Positions 26,366-33,608 of a stretch of 33,608 bases of DNA are shown here, one piece after another. Source of the DNA: Prevotella sp. (lineage in GTDB: Bacteria; Bacteroidota; Bacteroidia; Bacteroidales; Bacteroidaceae); the NCBI GenBank assembly GCA_016283605.1, contig JAEENF010000131.1, forward strand, positions 1 to 33,608, in the 5' to 3' direction. The position numbers were made by a program, and so were the translations under genes. The number at the start of each line of letters is the position of its first letter. Positions within the stretch are counted from its first letter, which is position 1. The notes under the pieces were generated by a model. That model did no database searches and had not been told where the DNA came from. It saw only the letters and a list, made by a program, of their open reading frames with translations.

Positions 26366-29293
26366 ATGACTGAAAAATATATGAAAAAGAGAATGGTTAC
26401 GGTTCTGGTGTCAGCACTGGTGTGCATAGGGCTATGGGCAGCAGGCAACCGCACGATAACGAGTGTTGAAAGTGTCAGCGTAGAGGCACCCGCAGGTTGT
26501 ACTCCACGCCTACCCTATCAGTTGTGGGTGACCTATGCTGACGGCACGGCTGAATACCGGCAGGTAAAATGGCTTAATTTCTGGGAAGCGACAGAGATGG
26601 CAGAGGCTGACGTTTCCATCAATCCTGTGGGTACAGAGTATAAGGTTCGTGGATTCCTTATCGGTGACAATACGACGCCTAACGGCTTTCCCGTGACGGC
26701 ACAGGTTCGTGTGACCGACAGTTCATGGCACGTGCCCTCGAACATTCCAGTGGCCGAGACGCTGCCATTGGACCAGGTGAGTATTGACGGTGACAACCGT
26801 CTGACATGGAACCGTGACCTGGATATCGATCAGCTCATCAGTCTGCCCGTGAAACAGCAACTGTATAACTATCGCGACACATACGGAATGTCTACAGAGG
26901 GCTATCCTGTGGCCGACGGCTGGGACTCGCCGACAACGAAACTGAAGGGTCACGGATCTGGCCACTATATGTCGGCCATGGCCATGGCTTTTGCCAGTTG
27001 TCAGGATCCTGCAAAGAAGGCCATCTTAAAGAAAAACATCAAAGAGATGGTTGACGTCCTGCGCGAGTGTCAGGAGAAGACCTTTGTGTGGAACGATAAG
27101 TTAGGCCGCTATTGGGAGGCTCGTGACTTTGCCCCTGAGGAGGAACTGAAACAGTTGCAGGGTACGTGGAAGGATTTCGACCGCTACAAGCAGCACTGCG
27201 AACAGTATGGCTACGGCTACCTGAACGCCATTCCAGCCCAGCACTGCGTACTGATAGAAATGTATCGCGCGTACAATAATGAAGAGTGGGTGTGGGCACC
27301 GTATTATTCGGTTCACAAACAGCTGGCAGGTCTAATTGACATTGCCACCTATATCGATGACAAGACCACAGCCCAAAAGGCACTGCTCATAGCTAAGGAT
27401 ATGGGGTTGTGGGTGTGGAACCGACTGCACTATCGTACCTTCGTCAAGAGCGACGGACGCCAGGACGAGCGTCGTTCACGTCCTGGCAACCGCCATGAAA
27501 TGTGGAATATGTATATTGCCGGCGAAGTGGGAGGTATTGCGGAGTCACTGGCACGACTCTCGGAGATGACTGGTAACAAAGAGGAAAAAGCCCACCTGTT
27601 AGAGGCTGCTAACTATTTTGACAGTCCGGCATTCTTCAATCCATTAGCTAAGAATGTAGACGCCATCCGTACGCGCCATGCCAATCAGCATATACCTATG
27701 GTAACTGGTGCGTTGCGCTCGTTCCGTAGCAACAATAATCCGTACTACTATAATCTGGCTCAGAATTTCTGGACTATGATACAGGGGCGCTACCGCTATG
27801 CCATGGGTGGTGTGGGTAATGGTGAAATGTTTCGACAGCCTTATTCACAGATTACTTCGATGGCAAACAACGTCAGCAGTTGGGGCGGGCACATCGTCCC
27901 TGAATCGACTATTAACGAGACGTGCTGTGCCTATAACTTAGCAAAGCTCACCAAGGATCTGAACTGCTTCAATCCTGACGATGCACGCTATATGGACTAC
28001 TACGAGCGCGTGCTTTACAATCAGATTATTGGATCAGTGAATCCCCGTGAGTATCAGACAGTCTACCAGTATGCCGTGGGTATCGATGCCTCGAAACCTT
28101 GGGGTAATGAGACTCCACAGTCTACCTGCTGTGGTGGTACGGGTGTCGAGAACCACGTGAAATATCAGGAGGCAGTTTACTTCGTCAACGATAATACGCT
28201 GTGGGTGGCACTATATATGCCTACGACGGCTAACTGGTCCCAGAAGGGTGTCATCATCCGTCAGGAATGCCAATGGCCTGCTGAGAAGTCGATAATTAAA
28301 GTTCTTAAGAGTCAAGTACCAGAAGCCAAGAGTAGGTTTGCCATGAAACTTCGTGTCCCTTACTGGGCTACTCAAGGATTTGATGTGAAACTGAATGGCA
28401 AAAGTATTGCCAAGCACTATCAACCATCTAGCTATGTCGAGATTCCCACACGCACATGGTCGTCGGAAGATGTAGTTGAGGTCGTGATGCCCTTCACCAA
28501 GCACCTCGATTTCGGTCCTGACAAGATGGAAACGGCTCCTGCTTACGAGGAAGATGGCAAAACGCAGTATACGCCTATGTGGACGGGAGCCTTTATGTAC
28601 GGTCCACTGGTAATGGCTGCTACGGGCATCAGAAACTGGGACGAAGCTACTATTGATGTGCGTAGCGACTTGAGTGATGTGGTGCTCAATGGTGCCAAAG
28701 GCATTACGGGCTATGATGCCAACCTATATACGCTGACGTGGAACGGATGTAATTTTGTTCCTGACTATGCTTGTGACGAACACGCCACCCATTATTTCCG
28801 CATGAACATCCCTTCATCAAACAGTGTAATTGGTGGTACTCTTGCCGATATTGATAAATCGCAACTCCGTGAACTGCTTATTATCGCCAAACAGCGCGTT
28901 GACGAACAGCAGGCATGGAACGCTCTGACAGTAAAGGTACCCGAATACGCTCCTTGGGCTCCGCACGGTTTTGCACGCATGACAGAGCAGATGACGTTGA
29001 CCCAGAGCTGCCTTGAAGCCTCTGACGACAAGTATACTCAAGAGGAAATTGACAAAGCGGCCGGTGCTCTGAATGCTGTTATTAACACCATGCGTCCTGG
29101 CAATCTTGCCGAACTCGAGGATATGCAAGAGCTGTTACAGGTGCTCGACGAGGTGAAGAAGAGCGACCACAAGGATGCCGCAACGCACGAGGCCATCAAC
29201 TATGCCGGTATGGTCATCCGCTATGTCAGCAACGGTAGTGGCACAAGAGATATGATTAATCGTGCAACAAGACAGCTTAGTGAAGTGAAGTGA
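26366..29293 (+). CDS. DUF1680-superfamily (GH146/GH127-like) putative beta-L-arabinofuranosidase with N-terminal Ig-like domain (start may be 26381)
   Basis: 'WDSPTTKLKGHGSGHYMSAMAMAFASC', 'YYSVHKQLAGLIDIATYIDD', 'SSWGGHIVPESTINETCCAYNLAKLTKDL', 'YYERVLYNQIIGS', 'QSTCCGGTGVENHVKYQEAVYF'. Confidence 0.85.
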   Translation: MTEKYMKKRMVTVLVSALVCIGLWAAGNRTITSVESVSVEAPAGCTPRLPYQLWVTYADGTAEYRQVKWLNFWEATEMAEADVSINPVGTEYKVRGFLIGDNTTPNGFPVTAQVRVTDSSWHVPSNIPVAETLPLDQVSIDGDNRLTWNRDLDIDQLISLPVKQQLYNYRDTYGMSTEGYPVADGWDSPTTKLKGHGSGHYMSAMAMAFASCQDPAKKAILKKNIKEMVDVLRECQEKTFVWNDKLGRYWEARDFAPEEELKQLQGTWKDFDRYKQHCEQYGYGYLNAIPAQHCVLIEMYRAYNNEEWVWAPYYSVHKQLAGLIDIATYIDDKTTAQKALLIAKDMGLWVWNRLHYRTFVKSDGRQDERRSRPGNRHEMWNMYIAGEVGGIAESLARLSEMTGNKEEKAHLLEAANYFDSPAFFNPLAKNVDAIRTRHANQHIPMVTGALRSFRSNNNPYYYNLAQNFWTMIQGRYRYAMGGVGNGEMFRQPYSQITSMANNVSSWGGHIVPESTINETCCAYNLAKLTKDLNCFNPDDARYMDYYERVLYNQIIGSVNPREYQTVYQYAVGIDASKPWGNETPQSTCCGGTGVENHVKYQEAVYFVNDNTLWVALYMPTTANWSQKGVIIRQECQWPAEKSIIKVLKSQVPEAKSRFAMKLRVPYWATQGFDVKLNGKSIAKHYQPSSYVEIPTRTWSSEDVVEVVMPFTKHLDFGPDKMETAPAYEEDGKTQYTPMWTGAFMYGPLVMAATGIRNWDEATIDVRSDLSDVVLNGAKGITGYDANLYTLTWNGCNFVPDYACDEHATHYFRMNIPSSNSVIGGTLADIDKSQLRELLIIAKQRVDEQQAWNALTVKVPEYAPWAPHGFARMTEQMTLTQSCLEASDDKYTQEEIDKAAGALNAVINTMRPGNLAELEDMQELLQVLDEVKKSDHKDAATHEAINYAGMVIRYVSNGSGTRDMINRATRQLSEVK

Positions 29294-29329
29294 CATAATG
29301 TAGTAACGATATAACAGAATAACAAAGGA

Positions 29330-31996
29330 ATGAAAAAAATACTGACCCTTGTCATCAGCATGATAGTTACTTGTGGACAGTTGTCTGCCAAGGACTATAC
29401 ATTGGTTTCGCCCAATGGTAAGAATGAGGTGACCATCAGCAACGGGATCACACTGAAGGTATCGCGGCAGGGTAGAGAGGTTGTTTCCGTCAAGGCCAAC
29501 CTCAACGACCGTGATTTCAAGGTGAAAAATGTGAAAATATCGAAAGTGCTGAAGCATCATGTTAAGGCACCTTTCTACCGCCAGTCTGAGTTTGATGACA
29601 TCTTTCGCCAAGCCATTGTATATATCGACCGCGACCTGACAATGGAGGTACGTGCTTATGATGAGGGCGTGGCCTATAAATTCGTCAACTCAGTGAAGGG
29701 AGAAACCATTATAAAGGATGAAACGGCCGACTTTGTTTTCCCAGAAGACGCCAAAGCCTGGCTCTCGTATTCTACCAATAAAGACAACCCCTATGCTATG
29801 GCATTCCAGAACACCTACGACGAGACCATGCTTAGCAAGGCCAAGGATACGCCAGTCTTTCTGCCTGCAACGGTACAAAGTGGTGGTGTGAAAGTGACCA
29901 TCCTTGAAAGCGACTTGCACTCCTATCCCGGCATGTTCCTTAAGGTCAACGGCATACAACTAAAAGCTACTTTTGCTAAGTATCCCAAGAAAATGGCCTA
30001 CTACAGATGGCGCGGCATGAGCTATGTAGCTGAAACTGAGAACTATATTGCCAAGACGGCAGGAACGGACTGCTTCCCCTGGCGCGTGATGGCAATCACA
30101 GAGAAGGACACAGAAATGCCCACGAACAATCTGGTATATGCTTTGGCACGTGCCAACCAGATAGGCGACACAAGCTGGATCAAACCCGGCAAAGTGGCTT
30201 GGGACTGGTGGAACGATTGGAACTTAAAGGGTGTCGATTTTGAAGCAGGCATCAATACTCGTACGTACGAGTATTATATCGATTTTGCCGCCAAGAATCA
30301 TATCGCATATGTGGTGCTTGACGAGGGATGGTATGACTCTGCCAAGGGTGACATCATGCATGCTGTCAAGGATATTGATCTCAAACATCTCATTAACTAC
30401 GCCCAGCAGAAAGGTGTCGGCATTGTACTCTGGACTGTGTTCAACGTGCTCGACGAACACCTGAAGGAGGCTTGTGAAAGCTATGCTAAGATGGGAATCA
30501 AAGGTTTTAAGGTCGACTTTCTTGACCGTAACGATCAGACGGCTGTCGAGATGGGCGAGCGCATTGCCAAGACGTGTGCACATTATCATCTGTTTCTCGA
30601 CTACCACGGATACTTTACTCCCACAGGTATGAATCGCACTTATCCAAATATTCTGAATTACGAGGGTGTATTCGGAATGGAAGAGTGCCGCTGGGCAAAA
30701 AAGGAAACGGATATACCTCGCTACGATGTGACCTTTCCTTATATCCGAGGGATGGCAGGCAATGTTGACTTCACACCAGGTGCCATGCGTAACGGTACGA
30801 AAAACAACTGGGTAGAATGCTACCAAAACCCAGTTTCAATGGGTACGCGCTGTCACCAGTTGGCCTGTTACGTGCTGCATGATTCTCCCTTCACTATGCT
30901 ATGTGACGCGCCCACGAACTACGAGCGGGAGCAAGAATGCACAGATTTGATAACGAGTATACCAGACACATTCGATGAAACAAGGGTCTTGCAAGGTCAA
31001 ATAGGAAGTTATATTGTCACTGCTCGCCGTAAAGATAACGACTGGTATGTAGGTGGACAAGCGAACTGGGACGGGAAGGGAATCGAACTGTCTCTCGACT
31101 TCTTAAATCCTAGTGAAACTTATGAAGCAACTATCGTCTCCGATGGTGTAAATGCAAATCATAATGCTGAGGACTATGATATACAAGTAAAATATGTCAA
31201 AGCATCCGACAAATTAAATATCCGTATGGCATCTGGCGGAGGATTTCTTATTATATTCAAATGCCTCCAGTCTGGTGCAATTCAGCCTGTACCTTCAGGA
31301 AAAAGTATTCCAGACTTCTACAAAAAATATTTAGAGGCATACGGTCTCTACATTACCTCATCAGAAAAAGTCCGAAACGAGGCATTGCTACAAGCACGCG
31401 ACATTATGACACTCATGTTGGCTAAACGTCCTGACATCAAACAATATATGGCAAAACGAGGCTGTCACGTAATGGTCATCGGTGAGCAAGAAAAAACTTG
31501 TGACCTACCAGAATATTCACATTTATGTGATACACCAGAACATATCGCCTATTGGAACAAAAGGGCCAGAGGATTTGGCGGTGCACCAGAGGACGACTTG
31601 TCTTCGAGCTGTGGTGAAGAAAATCTCTTGGCTTTGCCTGGCGATCGTTACGAAGGAGAAAACATATTAATCCATGAATTCGCTCATCTGATTCATACAA
31701 TTGGTTTATTGGGGGTAGAACCCGATTTTAATCAAAAACTTGATGAAGTAATGAATCATGCAAAAAAGAATCATTTATGGGAAAACACTTATGCACTCAC
31801 TGACCGTTACGAGTATTTTGCAGAATGTGTACAATCATTCTTCAACTGCAATCGATATTCAAATCCAGCTAACGGAGTCCACAATGACATAAACAGACGA
31901 GACAAACTTAAGTCATACGATCCTATGATGTACCAACTACTATTAAATTATTTTAATGAAACAGATATTCCTATTAAAAACAAAATTCATGAATAA
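29330..31996 (+). CDS. GH97 glycoside hydrolase with fused C-terminal HEFAH zincin-like module
   Basis: GH97: 'LVSPNGKNEVTISNG', 'WWNDWNLKGVDFEAGINTRTYEYYIDFAAKNHIAYVVLDEGWYD', 'GIKGFKVDFLDRNDQ', 'LFLDYHGYFTPTGMNRTYPNILNYEGVFGMEE', 'NWVECYQNPVSMGTRCHQLACYVLHDSPFTMLCDAPTNYE'. C-terminal about 244 aa: 'ENILIHEFAHLIHTIGL...ALTDRYEYFAECVQSFF' (H at aa 782, E at aa 832). Confidence 0.88.
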   Translation: MKKILTLVISMIVTCGQLSAKDYTLVSPNGKNEVTISNGITLKVSRQGREVVSVKANLNDRDFKVKNVKISKVLKHHVKAPFYRQSEFDDIFRQAIVYIDRDLTMEVRAYDEGVAYKFVNSVKGETIIKDETADFVFPEDAKAWLSYSTNKDNPYAMAFQNTYDETMLSKAKDTPVFLPATVQSGGVKVTILESDLHSYPGMFLKVNGIQLKATFAKYPKKMAYYRWRGMSYVAETENYIAKTAGTDCFPWRVMAITEKDTEMPTNNLVYALARANQIGDTSWIKPGKVAWDWWNDWNLKGVDFEAGINTRTYEYYIDFAAKNHIAYVVLDEGWYDSAKGDIMHAVKDIDLKHLINYAQQKGVGIVLWTVFNVLDEHLKEACESYAKMGIKGFKVDFLDRNDQTAVEMGERIAKTCAHYHLFLDYHGYFTPTGMNRTYPNILNYEGVFGMEECRWAKKETDIPRYDVTFPYIRGMAGNVDFTPGAMRNGTKNNWVECYQNPVSMGTRCHQLACYVLHDSPFTMLCDAPTNYEREQECTDLITSIPDTFDETRVLQGQIGSYIVTARRKDNDWYVGGQANWDGKGIELSLDFLNPSETYEATIVSDGVNANHNAEDYDIQVKYVKASDKLNIRMASGGGFLIIFKCLQSGAIQPVPSGKSIPDFYKKYLEAYGLYITSSEKVRNEALLQARDIMTLMLAKRPDIKQYMAKRGCHVMVIGEQEKTCDLPEYSHLCDTPEHIAYWNKRARGFGGAPEDDLSSSCGEENLLALPGDRYEGENILIHEFAHLIHTIGLLGVEPDFNQKLDEVMNHAKKNHLWENTYALTDRYEYFAECVQSFFNCNRYSNPANGVHNDINRRDKLKSYDPMMYQLLLNYFNETDIPIKNKIHE

Positions 31997-33608
31997 AAGA
32001 GCAACAACAATGGTGCTGGGGCTAATGGTGATTCTGTTGGCCTTCGCACAAGAAAAACAGACCACAGCGAACGGGTACCCCATCGATCCCATTCCGTTTA
32101 CGAGTGTCAAGATAACCTCTGGCACGTTCTGGGGACAACGATTGGATGCCAGTCGTAAGGTCACTATTCCTCTTGCTTTCTCTAAATGTGAGAGCGAAGG
32201 GCGTTACAAGAACTTTGAGAACGCTGCAGCACACCTCGAAGATCCTTCAAAAGTGTTTAAGGTCAATGGCGTGGGCTATTCTTTTGATGACACCGATCCC
32301 TATAAGACGCTTGAGGGAGCTGCTTACATCCTTCAGACCTATCCAGATAAACGCCTGGAGGCTTACTGTGACTCTGTCATTGATATCATTGGGAAAGCAC
32401 AAGAGCCGGACGGTTATCTCTACACTTCCCGTACCCAGAACCCAGCCGACCCTCACCACTGGGCTGGCGATCGTCGATGGGTGAAGGAGGAAGACCTGAG
32501 CCATGAACTTTACAACCTCGGTCACATGGTAGAGGGTGCCGTAGCTTATTGGCAGGCGACAGGCAAACGTAAGTTCCTGGACATTGCCAGTCGCTACGCT
32601 GATGTGGCATGTAAGGAGGTGGGGCCTCTTCCCGGGCAGATGCGCGTCGTTCCTGGCCACCAGATAGCAGAAATGGCCATGGCACGTCTCTATCTGGCTA
32701 CTGGCAAGAAGAAATACCTTGACTTTGCCAAATTCCTTCTCGACCATCGCGGAAAGACAGAGATTAAGACCGAATACTCGCAAAGCCACAAACCTGTAGT
32801 TGAACAGGACGAAGCTGTAGGTCATGCTGTCCGAGCTGCCTATATGTATGCCGGTATGGCCGATGTGGCCGCTCTTACGGGTGATCAACACTATATCAAA
32901 GCTATCGATACCATTTGGGACAATATTGTCTCCAAGAAACTATATATTACAGGAGGCATTGGTGCTACAGCCAGCGGTGAGGCCTTTGGCAAGAATTATG
33001 AACTACCCAACATGAGTGCCTATTGCGAGACCTGTGCAGCCATTGGTAATGTGTATGTAAACTACCGCCTATTCCTATTACATGGTGAGTCAAAATATTA
33101 CGACGTCCTGGAAAGAACACTCTACAACGGACTTATCAGTGGTGTATCACTCGAAGGTAATGGTTTCTTCTATCCTAACCCCTTGGAGTCGATGGGACAG
33201 CATCAGCGCCAAGCATGGTTCGGCTGCGCTTGTTGTCCAAGCAATATCTGCCGGTTTATTCCCTCTGTGCCCGGTTATGTCTACGCTGTTAAAGATCGTA
33301 ATGTCTACGTTAATCTGTTCCTTTCAAACAAGAGCAATCTGAACGTAGCAGGCAAGAAAGTGAGTCTGAGTCAGGCAACAGAGTATCCTTGGAATGGTGA
33401 TATTACTATTTCGATAGACAAGAATGCTGCAGGACAATTTGCCATGAAAATCCGTATCCCAGGCTGGTTGCGTGGTCAAGTGGTTCCCTCAGATCTCTAT
33501 CAGTATTCTGACAATAAGCGTTTGGGCTACACTATAAAGGTAAACGGACAAGAGGTGGCTGCAAATTTGACTCAGGATGGCTATTATACCATTTACCGTA
33601 AATGGAAG
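31989..33608 (+). CDS. GH127 putative beta-L-arabinofuranosidase, C-terminus cut by window edge
   Basis: MNKRATTMVLGLMVILLAFAQEKQTTANGYPIDPIPFTSVKITSGTFWGQRLDASRKVTI...; 'YCETCAAIGNVYVNYRLFLLHGESKYYDVLERTLYNGLISGVSLEGNGFFYPNPLES...WFGCACCPSNICRF'; 540 codons open to window end. Missing from ORF track because no stop lies in the window. Confidence 0.92.
   Translation, partial: MNKRATTMVLGLMVILLAFAQEKQTTANGYPIDPIPFTSVKITSGTFWGQRLDASRKVTIPLAFSKCESEGRYKNFENAAAHLEDPSKVFKVNGVGYSFDDTDPYKTLEGAAYILQTYPDKRLEAYCDSVIDIIGKAQEPDGYLYTSRTQNPADPHHWAGDRRWVKEEDLSHELYNLGHMVEGAVAYWQATGKRKFLDIASRYADVACKEVGPLPGQMRVVPGHQIAEMAMARLYLATGKKKYLDFAKFLLDHRGKTEIKTEYSQSHKPVVEQDEAVGHAVRAAYMYAGMADVAALTGDQHYIKAIDTIWDNIVSKKLYITGGIGATASGEAFGKNYELPNMSAYCETCAAIGNVYVNYRLFLLHGESKYYDVLERTLYNGLISGVSLEGNGFFYPNPLESMGQHQRQAWFGCACCPSNICRFIPSVPGYVYAVKDRNVYVNLFLSNKSNLNVAGKKVSLSQATEYPWNGDITISIDKNAAGQFAMKIRIPGWLRGQVVPSDLYQYSDNKRLGYTIKVNGQEVAANLTQDGYYTIYRKWK

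Noticed and set aside
30224-30826. 200-aa minus-strand ORF
   Set aside because: Antisense to the conserved GH97 catalytic core.
1-33608. tRNA, rRNA, integrase or transposase genes
   Set aside because: None recognised on either strand by reading; nothing to support a call.

Overview
Window from a Bacteroidales (Prevotella/Bacteroides-like) genome, filled by one large polysaccharide-utilization-type locus arranged as four transcription blocks. Block 1 (minus, 13193 to 1): zincin-like secreted protein with T9SS tail, FAS1 lipoprotein, SusC, SusD, FAS1 lipoprotein, FAS1 lipoprotein (truncated at the left edge). Block 2 (plus, 13472-15910): secreted protein of about five tandem DUF4859-like repeats with a T9SS-like tail and a strong terminator. 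Block 3 (minus, 26164 to 16570): zincin, CotH-zincin-DUF4859-T9SS fusion, multidomain GH43, S9 peptidase. Block 4 (plus, 26366 to right edge): GH146/DUF1680-like, GH97 with an extra C-terminal HEFAH zincin module, GH127 (truncated at the right edge). The most notable observations are: (i) a GH97-metallopeptidase fusion with a sharp GC drop at the fusion; (ii) four HExxH proteins plus one S9 peptidase alongside beta-L-arabinofuranosidase-type hydrolases, which suggests a combined peptidase/arabinosidase system for an arabinosylated (for example hydroxyproline-rich) glycoprotein; (iii) a mirrored pair of TTRGWC-N15-TTRGWC motifs, each 32 bp from an outward-facing TAnnTTTG box at 26196-26348, with a third copy in the other divergent region; (iv) an intergenic element with arms of about 95 bp in inverted orientation and internal 21-22 bp repeats; (v) out-of-phase heptanucleotide repeats inside the GH43 gene. 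The two edge genes (1-952 minus and 31989-33608 plus) are missing from the ORF track because they run off the window. Family names come from reading motifs by eye; no database search was run.
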